Part shown: one piece after another, positions 55,801 to 63,070 of the stretch
Position numbering within the stretch: position 1 is the first letter of the stretch
How the letters are laid out: the number at the start of each line of letters is the position of its first letter
Assembly (NCBI RefSeq): GCF_000688335.1
Contig: NZ_JHZX01000001.1
Span: forward strand, 2,232,001 to 2,296,000
Direction of reading: 5' to 3'
From: Sediminibacter sp. Hel_I_10
GTDB lineage: Bacteria > Bacteroidota > Bacteroidia > Flavobacteriales > Flavobacteriaceae
Length of the DNA: 64,000 bases
The notes under the pieces: generated by a model
Told to the model about the DNA's origin: nothing
What the model saw: only the letters and a program-made list of their open reading frames with translations
Databases searched by the model: none
Position numbers and translations under genes: made by a program

Positions 55801-56451
55801 TACGAATTTGAGTGGACCTTCAACGGCACGGTGATAGCCGGTGCCGATGGGGGCAGCTATATGCCTGGAGCGGAGGGCATCTATGGGGTGAGCGTCACGG
55901 ACGTATCGACCTCATTGGTGACCAGCTGTGTGGGCTATGACCAGGCGGAGGTGATCGAGAGCGGTCCCCCGGCCGTGAGCGCCGAGGTGCTCACCGATGG
56001 CTTTGCCGATCTCCACGTTGTGGAGGTCACGGTGGCCGGTGACGGCAGCTACGAGTACAGCCTTGACGGCGGCCCATGGCAGGACAGTCCCGTGTTCAGT
56101 GACGTGTCCCTTGGGGACCACGAGCTGACGGCCAGGGACAGGAACGGCTGTGGCCTTGCAAGCACCACGGTGACGGTACTGGACTACCCGGCGTTCTTCA
56201 CGCCCAACGGTGACGGTTACAACGACACGTGGAACATTGCGGGGATAAGTGCGCAGGGCAGCGCAAAAATCTTTATATTTGACCGCTTTGGGAAACTGCT
56301 CAAGCAGCTGGACCCTACAGGTGCAGGTTGGGACGGTAGCTACAACGGTAGCGCCATGCCAAACAGCGACTACTGGTTCGTTGTCGAGTACCAGGAACCG
56401 AACACTGGCACAAGCAAAGAATTTAAAGCACATTTTACCTTGAAAAGATAA
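49876..56451 (+). CDS. giant repeat-containing surface/adhesin-like protein with T9SS type B sorting domain
   Basis: This 2,191-residue secreted protein has a signal peptide (YYLVFILVAYQSQAQ). A CUB-like domain follows (about 20-140), then a PKD domain (about 150-240, YEWSFGDGDD), a choice-of-anchor-L-like domain (about 250-490, FEFLMASEEYDQG) and an Ig-like module. Fourteen ~90-residue repeats occupy about 565-1,950, with the core CDD..DG...FDLT...EI.GG.....VSYH.....A..G...L.SPY.N..NPQT.YVRV....TGCY. The end (FFTPNGDGYNDTWNI ... FKAHFTLKR) is the gliding-motility-associated CHU_C / T9SS type B sorting domain. The PorP/SprF gene follows nine bases later. It resembles SprB-type partner substrates, although the repeat sequence is not one I can name. 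Repeats 5-14 and the C-terminus use GC-rich codons. Confidence 0.88.
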   Translation: MKYFYYLVFILVAYQSQAQDVIMENGTFTRCAPDRFYDSGGPNGPYSSNENIVTTICAPNAEEFIILQFTAFSTQLNVDEMTIYDGDDTSAPVIGVYNGANTPGTVIASDTNTSGCITIQFITNDSGTTTGFAADIICAVPCQELIPFVESTVPEANASGIVQITSGEEVQFVGNANFENDGTDAIYEWSFGDGDDATGNEVSHVFNGEGEYTVTLTVTDNNPLGCEASTTISVFVVGANIVVDTNAFTIEQLVTDVLINSACAEISNITSTTGSTVNGIGYFANDGSQFPFLDGIILSTGSALNAGGPNDGNSSDGGDGWPGDPYLDVIADANTNNASSIQFDFVPLADNISFEFLMASEEYDQGTFECEYSDAFAFLLTDSMGNTTNLAVLPGTTTPILVTNIHPDNGAECGGINEEYFGDYVGANQPPMIYDGRTAVFTAQSSVVPGETYNIKLVIADARDTAFDSGVFLKAGSFNLGGDIGEDITIAAGTATCGGTQQILDTQVSAAVHTWYLDGEVIEGETSSTLVAEESGLYSVDVFLSVDCQFSDEVLVEFKPSPEANTPQDLSVCINATAGEFDLTENDAVILGDQNPEDFIISYHLTEQDAIDNVAPLTSPYTNIENPQIIYARIADITQECYTTTTFEIGFNGLSINSNLTPLEVCDDNQDGIAVFNLNEADAEVVDGLDAETVSLSYHVSQDDADDNVSEITAPYTNVDPDLQTIFVRVTTIGDEACYNTTELDLVVNPKPIAVAPTSIEVCDDDDNGIATFDLSLRTAEILGAQTNMTVTYHISQADANEGLNPLPTSYNNVDEDLQIVYARVEDDITECYDTVELTLIVNPRPAFGAFADIVLCDENGAANEEPFNLSATSNEDVDGQPTLIVSYHDSMEDAEFGDDQLTSPYTNTSNPQTIYVKVTNINTGCSSVGTFNIIVNTLPDLTVPTPLEVCDDGTPDGITLIDLSLKNTEITGGNPGYTVSYHFTAADAQNGVDALDIPYENESNGQTVYVRVEDSVTGCFDTTELVLTVEQAPVANAPSPLEFCDPDSDGFGTFDLTMSDGEITGGDAGLEVTYHETSVDAQNGVNAVTSPYSNIVINTQTLYVRVESGTIATDCASFTQLQLVVSPTPQLGATPPTPLGVCDDASGDGIAQFDLTVKEEEILQNLDDQTLYTVSYYLSATDANVPQNAILNPFNYTNIEPFSQTLVVRVEDNATGCYKLTTLELVVNGLPELTQPAPLELCDYVSSGDEVEGFTLEDATDTILGGQTGISLSFHATQAGADTGTDVITSPYQNTENPQTVYVLATDDVTGCTSTVTLLLRVNPIPSPVAPMDIEVCDGDNDGFASFDLEQRTDAIIGGEADVEVTYHETQGDADSGENPLTSPYENIVMDEQVVYVRAENTVTGCYSASRTLTLRVLGSPEVPLEIEDYVICDTDANGFAQFDLTTKNAEILGGQSAADYILTYHVSAAAAQTGSAPIANVLAYTNTSNPQTIYVRLVGSANGCADTGQFEIRVELPPVAVLPAPLQLCDDDIADEITVFDLTVRDTQITGGEGSWSVSYYETLAQANGQTGAIADPTAYTNTTVGGAAANPQTLYAVVTDTDTGCTDITTLTIRVLPNPTPTTDLPELVLCDDTAPGDLQEPFDLTLNESLLINGEDNVTASYHTTAFDADQGTNAIVDPTAYENTATPQVIYARVTNDLTGCYTVVEQTISVDPLPALPAGGVDDLIACELATDGFAPFFLSDRDLDVLDGQDPALFTVSYHIDQADADNLEDGLVSPYVNVTNPQQIFVAVTNNDTGCSISTLSFNIEVQEGAAANADMADILYETCDDEMEFDGDPGNDSAQFDLTPVTDVADLVPGSVQAEVLDGQDPASYTVSYYASEADAALGQDPLPFLYENLVNPQVIWARVDNDTEAADGTDSSICYAVAPVTLQVNPMPSFDLEDSYVLCVGTDGTEVIGAPVLDTGLTAPDYEFEWTFNGTVIAGADGGSYMPGAEGIYGVSVTDVSTSLVTSCVGYDQAEVIESGPPAVSAEVLTDGFADLHVVEVTVAGDGSYEYSLDGGPWQDSPVFSDVSLGDHELTARDRNGCGLASTTVTVLDYPAFFTPNGDGYNDTWNIAGISAQGSAKIFIFDRFGKLLKQLDPTGAGWDGSYNGSAMPNSDYWFVVEYQEPNTGTSKEFKAHFTLKR
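51585..55707 (+). repeat. fourteen tandem protein-coding repeats of about 265-340 bases
   Basis: Unit starts, judged by the recurring V/L-C-D motif, lie near 51585, 51865, 52155, 52435, 52717, 52999, 53290, 53590, 53880, 54165, 54455, 54770, 55060 and 55360. Units are diverged in protein sequence but keep YH/YY, SPY.N, NPQ and TGC positions. In the GC-rich units the string ACGGGCTGT or ACGGGCTGC recurs at the TGC position, and TTCGACCTTACG recurs at the FDLT position. Confidence 0.85.
52690..56400 (+). other. GC-rich segment inside an AT-rich gene
   Basis: Counted by hand, 60-base blocks give 30% G+C at 52621-52680 and 45% at 51901-51960, against 63% at 53041-53100 and 60% at 54841-54900. 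Codons change from GAT, GGT, TTA and ACA to GAC, GGC, CTT/CTG and ACG without a break in the repeat motif. The upstream switch coincides with the linker between repeats 4 and 5. AT-rich codons return in the last ~10 codons. Confidence 0.9.
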
Positions 56452-56460
56452 CAAAGAGAC

Positions 56461-57468
56461 ATGAAATTAAAAACGTATTGGTTAATAGCAAGCCTAGCAT
56501 TATTCACACAAATTGGAGTTGCCCAAGAGGGATTACCAATTTATTCTGATTATTTAACAGACAACTATTATTTATTACATCCCTCAATGGCAGGTGTGGC
56601 GAATTGTGCCAAGGTTCGGTTAACAGCAAGAGCCCAATGGTTTGGTCAAGATGAAGCACCAAACTTGCAAACGTTGAGTGTGAATAGTAGAATTGGAGAC
56701 TCGCCTTCAGCAGTTGGAGCGATTGTTTACAATGATAAAAATGGGTACCATTCTCAAACAGGAGCTTATTTGACTTATGCGCATCATTTAATGTTTTCTA
56801 GAAATGAAATTGATTTAAATATGTTATCCTTCGGTTTAAGTGCTGGATTTATTCAATACAAATTGGACGAAACAGAATTTTTAGCAGATGGGTTTGATCC
56901 TATAATTGATGGGATTGAGCAGAGTGCTACAAACTTCAATGTAGACGTTGGGTTTTCTTATCATTTGATCAATTTCTATGCACATGCTACGGTTAAGAAT
57001 CTATTGAACAATGATGGTGTTAATTTTAATGAGCAAGGATTAAGCTATCAAAACTTAAGAACTTATATCTTTTCTGCAGGAAATACCTTTAGTAAATATA
57101 ACAGTGATTATAGCTTTGAGCCTTCTGTGATGTTTATGTATAGAGATGCCACTGAGGAAGCGTCATTTGATGTTAATATGAAAGTTTATAGAGAAATGGA
57201 CTTCGGTAAAATTTGGGGTGGTTTATCTTATAGAAGAAGTTTAGATGGCGCAGAGTTTCAAGATGGCTCTGGTGTGAGCAGCCAAAAATTACAATACTTC
57301 ACACCATTTGTTGGTGTGGATTACAATAACTTCGTATTTGCTTATACGTATTCTTATCAGGCAAATTCAGTAGTATTCAATAATGGTGGGTTCCATCAAA
57401 TTACTTTAGGTTATAACTTTAACTGTAGAAAAGAGAAATTTGAATGTAACTGTCCAGCGATTAACTAA
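56461..57468 (+). CDS. PorP/SprF-family type IX secretion membrane protein
   Basis: This 335-residue protein has a signal peptide (LIASLALFTQIGVAQ) followed by the PorP/SprF start pattern GLPIYSDYLTDNYYLLHPSMAGVANC (abbreviated) and an outer-membrane barrel of about fourteen strands, ending in aromatic-rich strand FHQITLGYNFNC and a short cysteine-containing tail. PorP/SprF proteins are encoded next to large type B T9SS substrates and are needed for their secretion or attachment. The gene begins nine bases after the giant gene, so they form one transcription unit closed by the terminator at 57488-57519. Confidence 0.93.
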   Translation: MKLKTYWLIASLALFTQIGVAQEGLPIYSDYLTDNYYLLHPSMAGVANCAKVRLTARAQWFGQDEAPNLQTLSVNSRIGDSPSAVGAIVYNDKNGYHSQTGAYLTYAHHLMFSRNEIDLNMLSFGLSAGFIQYKLDETEFLADGFDPIIDGIEQSATNFNVDVGFSYHLINFYAHATVKNLLNNDGVNFNEQGLSYQNLRTYIFSAGNTFSKYNSDYSFEPSVMFMYRDATEEASFDVNMKVYREMDFGKIWGGLSYRRSLDGAEFQDGSGVSSQKLQYFTPFVGVDYNNFVFAYTYSYQANSVVFNNGGFHQITLGYNFNCRKEKFECNCPAIN

Positions 57469-57487
57469 AAACTAATGCTCTAATTTA

Positions 57488-57521
57488 AAAAAAGTCTCGA
57501 TTCACGTCGAGACTTTTTTCT
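57488..57521 (+). terminator. Rho-independent terminator after the PorP/SprF gene
   Basis: A 13-bp perfect stem (AAAAAAGTCTCGA at 57488-57500, TCGAGACTTTTTT at 57507-57519) with a 6-base loop. The A and T runs on both sides would let it also stop transcription from the convergent gene. Confidence 0.88.
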
Positions 57522-57590
57522 TTGTAACCTCACTATTGTTCTTGAATTCTCATTTCCGAAGAAAATAAAAGACACTTACAAGAAGGTTTA

Positions 57591-58610
57591 TTAGTGGTCT
57601 GTTTCTAATTGTTTGATATCTAAGGTTCCGTTTGGAGACACCACATAATATTTATGTTTGATCTCAGTTTTGGTAATTGACTCAGGTTTTGACTCTTTTG
57701 GTTTTGGTGTATACTGTAAACGGATGTTCATCCCTATTTGAACCACGGGCTCAAGAATACTTGGATTGATCACCAGATCATAATTTTCATAGGAGAGCGG
57801 TTGGTAGTAGTAGGAGGTTTGTTTTTTGGCAGAGGTAACACCCTTCTTTTTATTGATGGCTTCAAATGAAATGCTATTAAATGCTTGATAGCTTTGGTAA
57901 AAGTCTTTTGGAAAATAGCAGTATTGGTCATCTGCAACGGCTACATTGTAAAGCTCCAAATCAAACCCCAATAGCTTATAATAGGCCTTTTTATCTTCGA
58001 TAACATTGAGGAGTTTGGTCTGAAGATTCTTATAGACTTCAGCAATGTTATCAATAAAGTAGTCCACTTTTACCAAGTTATAGATTTCACTTTGGGCACA
58101 TGCTGTTAAAATCATTTCAAATTGATTGGTCTTCGTAAATTGAATATGCAGATTCTGTTGAAGCTCAAAGCCATTAGGAACTTCAGTATAGGTTTTACTA
58201 AAAAGCTTTTTTTGAACTTCTATTTCATAGTTGGGAACAAAAGAAATAACGTCTATAGCGATATCCTCTGCCATGATACCAATGGTCTTTAATCTCGCTT
58301 TGACTTTGTCTATACGTTGACTCACTAAGAGGTTGGTGCTATCTGCGGTATGGCCTATTTGTGAAATATTAAAGATGGCGGTATAAGTAGTAGCTTCAAC
58401 ATTTTGAAGCGCCTTTACATCAATAAATACGGTATTGCTGGGGTTTAGGGTTTGATTGATTTGCTGCTGTACGGTAGGATTGTACAAATTGGCGTTTCCA
58501 GAATGTAGTACATTTTGTCTCGAAATATGTTCATAATTGCCTTTGTGCTGCGCAAAAGTACCGTAAGACGAAGTGATTGCGAAAATGATAGTCATTAATA
58601 CTGTTCTCAT
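57591..58610 (-). CDS. secreted SIMPL (DUF541)-like protein
   Basis: This 339-residue protein has a signal peptide (VLMTIIFAITSSYGTFAQ). The region at about residues 60-240 follows the SIMPL/DUF541 pattern: a strand YTAIFNISQIG, a helix RIDKVKARLKTIGI, VISFVPNYEIEV, then helix QTKLLNVIEDKKAYYKLLGFDL. SIMPL proteins are periplasmic or secreted and linked to stress or signalling complexes in a few bacteria. The C-terminal 100 residues are unassigned. It is divergent from the histidine kinase gene across 209 bases without an obvious promoter match. Confidence 0.55.
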   Translation of the reverse strand: MRTVLMTIIFAITSSYGTFAQHKGNYEHISRQNVLHSGNANLYNPTVQQQINQTLNPSNTVFIDVKALQNVEATTYTAIFNISQIGHTADSTNLLVSQRIDKVKARLKTIGIMAEDIAIDVISFVPNYEIEVQKKLFSKTYTEVPNGFELQQNLHIQFTKTNQFEMILTACAQSEIYNLVKVDYFIDNIAEVYKNLQTKLLNVIEDKKAYYKLLGFDLELYNVAVADDQYCYFPKDFYQSYQAFNSISFEAINKKKGVTSAKKQTSYYYQPLSYENYDLVINPSILEPVVQIGMNIRLQYTPKPKESKPESITKTEIKHKYYVVSPNGTLDIKQLETDH

Positions 58611-58819
58611 TGAAGTTTGGATTTATGGGTGAATGGTAAAGCTAGTCTGTACTTTTTTAAGAATAAAGCCAGAATGAGCGACTACCATTTGCAATTGAGT
58701 AAGGACGACTTCTTGTTGAGTAAACGCCTCTTTTGAGATCTAAAAAGCTCGTATTTCATAATTTGACATTTTATTTATAAGATTAAAGTGTGTAAGTTTA
58801 GTCCGTTTAAAATCCATGA

Positions 58820-60979
58820 ATGAGGCACTTATTTAAATACTGCACGGTTATCATCTGTTGTTTCATCTTCGGAAATTTGAGCGCTCAGCAACAAAATGAC
58901 CGGGAGGAGAATCCGTTATTGACCATTCGCGGCTCTATTAGGGAAAGCGACAGCTATGATCCCATTTCAAAAGTGAATATTGAGGTTAATGGTGGCGCTT
59001 ATGCTAGAACCAATATGGATGGAACCTTTATCATACAAGCCAGAAAAGGGGATCAATTGATCATTAGGCATAAGGATTTTGAAACGGTTTATTATACCAT
59101 TACATCTGATGAGCGGATCACGGTTGAAGTTGAACCTGCAGAAGAAGATCCATTAGACAATCAACCAAAGTATAAAAGAGAGGTCCAGTCTTTTAATGCG
59201 CTTATGGATTCTGTAGCGGCTTATAAAAAGAAAGACGTAGAGAAAAGTATTGCTTTTGTTGGTAAAGCTCTTTCAGAAAGTAATTCCCAGAATCAAAATG
59301 CAGAAGCCTACACCATTTTAGCGGAAGTCTATATGTTCTGGAAGCAATACGATTTGGCCGTCACCAATTATAGATTGAGTCTTCAAAATAGAGCGACCAA
59401 TGAGGCCAAACTAGGTTTAGGTAAAGCATATCAGCTTAATAAAAATTATCAAGAGAGTTTAGAAACGTATAATGCCATTTCAAAAGCGCAGTTGAGCAAC
59501 TATCAAATGGTCATGTTGTATGAAGGTTTGGGAGATACGCATTTTGCGATTAAAGCTTTTGAGGCAGCCATTACAGCCTATAAAAAAGGGCTAGAAGTGG
59601 CTCAAGATCATTTGATCTCGCCAAAGGAGGTTGATTTAAATTCAAAAATTGCCCAGGTTTATAACGCTAGTGGTAGCGTGAATAATGCCGAAAAATTCTT
59701 CGGAAATGCTATGAGTCTGGCCACTAAACAGACCAAGAAAAGAGCGCTGGAGGAAAAAGTAACGGTGGCCGATTTTCAAAATACAAACCGAAATTATTCT
59801 GAGGAAATTAGACTAAGAAATGAAATTGTTGAAGGTGTGAAAGATGCCGAAAAGGATTCCATTATCGAAAATGAAAGTGCGCTGACCTTGCAAAAGCAAA
59901 ATTATAAGATTGGGTATGCGTATTTTCTTCAGAAGAATTATGATAAGGCCATACCCTATTTAGAGAAAAGTATTGAAGAGGCTGAGGCGAGAGAGGATTT
60001 GGTAGTTAAAAAAGATGCGTCTAGAAAATTGTCTGACGTATATGCCGATGCTGGAGATTTTGAAAAGGCAAAATTGGCCTTTGAAGATTATAAGGTCGCT
60101 GTAGATGAGCTCTATTTTAAAAGAGAGCAAGAATTATCCCAAGCAGATCGGTTTAGACGAAATCTACAAGAACAGCAAAACCGCATAACCAGTCTTGAAA
60201 GTGATCGTGCGCTTACTAGAAGCTTGGCTAGCGAACGCAGTAAAAACCAACAATTGATTATTTACTCTTTGATTATTGCAACGGTATTGCTCTGTTTCAC
60301 TGCTTTTTTTATGTACAAATACATCAAGCAACAACGTCTGGCCAATAATTTGTTGTCTTTAAAATCGTTGCGAAGCCAAATGAATCCGCATTTTATTTTT
60401 AATGCGCTCAACTCGGTCAATAGCTTTATTGCGATGAATGATGAACGGACGGCAAATAAATATTTATCAGATTTTTCACAATTGATGCGATCGGTTTTAG
60501 AAAATAGTGAGGAGGATTTTATTCCGCTTGAGAAGGAGATTGAGTTGTTAGAACTCTATACCAAGTTAGAACATTTCCGTTTTAAAGATAAATTTGATTA
60601 TGACATTGTAATTGATGATCGTGTGTCTATTGGAGCGTATCAAATTCCGCCTATGCTTTTGCAGCCCTACATTGAAAATGCGGTATGGCATGGTTTACGC
60701 TACAAAAAAGAGAAAGGCTTTTTACGTATCGCCATAGAAAAGAAAAATGATTCAGAAATCATGATTAGCGTTACAGATAACGGGATAGGTAGAGAACGCT
60801 CAAAAGCCCTAAAAACAGCAAACCAACAGAAACAGAATTCAAAAGGGATGGGCAACATCAAGAAGCGGGTGGCTATTTTAAACGCTATGTATAAAGATAA
60901 AGTAGAGGTGTCTATATCCAATTTTCAAGACGATGAAGACTGTGGGACTAATGTTACAGTAACTTTAAGGAAGGATTGA
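58820..60979 (+). CDS. TPR-containing LytS-type sensor histidine kinase
   Basis: This 719-residue membrane kinase has a signal peptide, a carboxypeptidase-regulatory-like beta domain (about 30-105, GSIRESDSYDPISKVNIEV), and TPR repeats (about 130-420). A coiled coil and a membrane helix follow (about 477-500, IYSLIIATVLLCFTAFFMYKYI, shortened). The His_kinase domain carries the phosphorylated His524 in MNPHFIFNALNS, and an HATPase domain has QPYIENAVWHGL and TDNGIGRERS. LytS kinases normally signal to a LytTR response regulator, but none is adjacent; the next gene is convergent two bases away. The regulator must be encoded elsewhere. Confidence 0.9.
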   Translation: MRHLFKYCTVIICCFIFGNLSAQQQNDREENPLLTIRGSIRESDSYDPISKVNIEVNGGAYARTNMDGTFIIQARKGDQLIIRHKDFETVYYTITSDERITVEVEPAEEDPLDNQPKYKREVQSFNALMDSVAAYKKKDVEKSIAFVGKALSESNSQNQNAEAYTILAEVYMFWKQYDLAVTNYRLSLQNRATNEAKLGLGKAYQLNKNYQESLETYNAISKAQLSNYQMVMLYEGLGDTHFAIKAFEAAITAYKKGLEVAQDHLISPKEVDLNSKIAQVYNASGSVNNAEKFFGNAMSLATKQTKKRALEEKVTVADFQNTNRNYSEEIRLRNEIVEGVKDAEKDSIIENESALTLQKQNYKIGYAYFLQKNYDKAIPYLEKSIEEAEAREDLVVKKDASRKLSDVYADAGDFEKAKLAFEDYKVAVDELYFKREQELSQADRFRRNLQEQQNRITSLESDRALTRSLASERSKNQQLIIYSLIIATVLLCFTAFFMYKYIKQQRLANNLLSLKSLRSQMNPHFIFNALNSVNSFIAMNDERTANKYLSDFSQLMRSVLENSEEDFIPLEKEIELLELYTKLEHFRFKDKFDYDIVIDDRVSIGAYQIPPMLLQPYIENAVWHGLRYKKEKGFLRIAIEKKNDSEIMISVTDNGIGRERSKALKTANQQKQNSKGMGNIKKRVAILNAMYKDKVEVSISNFQDDEDCGTNVTVTLRKD

Positions 60980-60981
60980 CC

Positions 60982-62130
60982 TTAAACTATTGTGGAGTTG
61001 ATCTCTCCTAAAATCCACAGATAGTCTTTTCGATTGCTCACAAAATCCCGATTTGAGATGTCTATGATTTTAACGTTGAGTTCAGTTTGATTCTTTAAAA
61101 AATTCAAGTACCCGGCGTTGATGCTTTCTAAATAGGTATCCTCGATATGTTGTTCATAATCGCGACCTCGTTTTTTGATGTTTTCTTGCAAACGCGTGGT
61201 GTTTTGATAGAGATAGATATAAAGGTCAGGTTTGGCAATATCTTTATACATGAGGTAAAACAGCTTTCGATACAGCTTAAATTCATCCTCGGGCAGGGTG
61301 ATTTTTGAGAAAATAAGGGATTTAAAAATATCATAATCACTAACCATAAAGTCCTTAAATAAGTCCAATTGAGATAAATCATCACTTATTTGTTGATATC
61401 TATCGGCTAGAAAAGACATTTCTAGGGTAAAGGCATACCGTTTGGGCTCTTCGTAAAATTTAGGTAAGAAGGCATTATCAGCAAAACGCTCTAAGATGAG
61501 TTTGGCATTAAAGTCATTTGCTATTTTATGAGCCAAACTTGTTTTGCCGGCACCAATATTTCCTTCTATGGCGATGTAATTATAACTTGAAAAGTTATAG
61601 GTTTTATTAGGGTTTTTTAGCCAAATACTTATAGGCTCTATGGCACTTTCATCTTTACAATGTTTAAGCAGGTCTCCTATTGATGATTTGCGTAGAGGAT
61701 GGATTAATTGCGATGCAATATCTGCTAAAGGTTGTAATACAAACTTACGCTCTTGTAATTGAGGATGAGGAATCACAAGCGTGTCAGTGCTTATGACGAC
61801 ATTGTTGTAAAAGAGGATGTCTAAGTCAATGGTTCGAGATTCATAACCGGTTGTCATTTTTGGTTGGCGGTCTAATTTGATCTCAATATCTTGAAGGCTG
61901 CTTAGCACTTCATTTGCAGAGTGAGTGGTCTCAACAGAAATACAAGTGTTTAAAAAGTCGTCTGCATTGGTCTCTGGTGCAAATCCCATAGCTGGGGTGC
62001 TATAGACTCTTGCTATTTGTGCTATACGACCTACATTTTGAAACACTAGGTTTAAGGCATCCTGAAGATATTTCATTCGGTCGCCTTTATTGCTGCCAAG
62101 GGCAATATAAACAAGGTTGGTTTCTTCCAT
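60982..62130 (-). CDS. folK: bifunctional HPPK (FolK)-deoxynucleoside kinase fusion
   Basis: From the ATG at 62130 (MEETNLVYIALGSNKGDR) the protein has 382 residues; a frame to 62181 adds a non-family extension. Residues ~5-160 are 6-hydroxymethyl-7,8-dihydropterin pyrophosphokinase of folate synthesis, with YIALGSNKGDR and the block RTIDLDILFYNN. Residues ~180-380 form a deoxynucleoside kinase with P-loop GNIGAGKT (190-197, Lys196) and FLADRYQQ plus RGRDYEQHIEDTYLE. The two domains are in one unbroken frame. The fusion is, as far as I recall, found in several Bacteroidetes. It couples folate and nucleotide salvage only by fusion; the kinase specificity is not readable. Confidence 0.9.
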   Translation of the reverse strand: MEETNLVYIALGSNKGDRMKYLQDALNLVFQNVGRIAQIARVYSTPAMGFAPETNADDFLNTCISVETTHSANEVLSSLQDIEIKLDRQPKMTTGYESRTIDLDILFYNNVVISTDTLVIPHPQLQERKFVLQPLADIASQLIHPLRKSSIGDLLKHCKDESAIEPISIWLKNPNKTYNFSSYNYIAIEGNIGAGKTSLAHKIANDFNAKLILERFADNAFLPKFYEEPKRYAFTLEMSFLADRYQQISDDLSQLDLFKDFMVSDYDIFKSLIFSKITLPEDEFKLYRKLFYLMYKDIAKPDLYIYLYQNTTRLQENIKKRGRDYEQHIEDTYLESINAGYLNFLKNQTELNVKIIDISNRDFVSNRKDYLWILGEINSTIV

Positions 62131-62199
62131 AATTTGGATCAAAATAACTAAAAGAATACCACTTTCCCTTATCTTTAGCATAACTATTTATTCACATTT

Positions 62200-62904
62200 A
62201 TGACCCTTAAAGACAAACTCGCCGCTCAAAAGATCTATCTTTTTCTGGCTGCGCTGTTTATCACTTCATTAGTGGTGTCTAATTTGATTTTTCAGAAGTT
62301 TTTTTATTGGTATCCATTTGATATTGAAATTTTCGGAACCAAACTGTTTGAGATTTCTGTAGGTGTTTTGCCTTATCCCATTACGTTTCTCATTACAGAT
62401 TTAATTAGTGAGATTTACGGGAAGAAACGAGCCAATCAAGTGGTTATTGCTGGGATATTTGCCTCATTGTTTTCACTGTTGATCATACTTGTGGCCAACC
62501 ATGCCCCGGCAACGTCATGGTCTTATGTTGATGATGCCATGTTTACGACGGTATTTGGCAACTCGGCAATTGCTGTTTTTGCTAGTATGATTACCTATTT
62601 GTTTGCTCAATTTGTAGACATTCAGATTTATCACTTCTGGAAACGTGTGACCAATGGCAAAAAATTGTGGCTCAGAAACAATTTTTCAACGTGGTTTTCA
62701 CAATTTGTAGATACCTTTACCATTCTCTTGTTGTTGTGTTCTTTTGGGATTATTCCCTGGGAAAATTTCAAGGGACTTTTGATAAGCGGTTTTTTGTTTA
62801 AAGTGATTATTGCTCTTTTAGATACGCCGTTTTTGTATTTGGGCGTGTTTATTTTCAAGAAGCGTTTTCATTTAAGAACCAATGAGGAAATAGAGCTTAT
62901 ATAG
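62200..62904 (+). CDS. queuosine-precursor transporter (YhhQ/QPTR family)
   Basis: This 234-residue inner-membrane protein has six hydrophobic helices and the family landmarks VGVLPYPITFLITDLISEIYGKKRAN (abbreviated), SMITYLFAQFVDIQIYHFWKR and LRNNFSTWFSQFVDTF. YhhQ-type proteins import queuine or preQ1-like precursors for tRNA queuosine modification. No queuosine genes adjoin it. It is divergent from the folK fusion gene, with 69 bases between their starts. Confidence 0.9.
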   Translation: MTLKDKLAAQKIYLFLAALFITSLVVSNLIFQKFFYWYPFDIEIFGTKLFEISVGVLPYPITFLITDLISEIYGKKRANQVVIAGIFASLFSLLIILVANHAPATSWSYVDDAMFTTVFGNSAIAVFASMITYLFAQFVDIQIYHFWKRVTNGKKLWLRNNFSTWFSQFVDTFTILLLLCSFGIIPWENFKGLLISGFLFKVIIALLDTPFLYLGVFIFKKRFHLRTNEEIELI

Positions 62905-63070
62905 TCTGAAATGCAACGGCTTGACCATCGGTTAAAGTTTTATTAAACTTTTGTTTTAAATCAGCTAAAAATATATCCTTTACGTAACTATTTAACAAAC
63001 CAGAACATTTCCGAAGAGATACGTGTTATAGCCAAAACAGGAATTTTTAGAAATTGTAAATTAATTTTAG

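Noticed and set aside
55912-56454. Minus-strand frame of 180 codons over the C-terminus of the giant gene
   Set aside because: It lies opposite the T9SS sorting domain, has no recognisable motif, and is explained by the local GC-rich composition.
49876-57468. A genomic island boundary around the GC-rich segment
   Set aside because: The segment starts and ends inside one gene; no integrase, transposase, tRNA or flanking direct repeat is visible.
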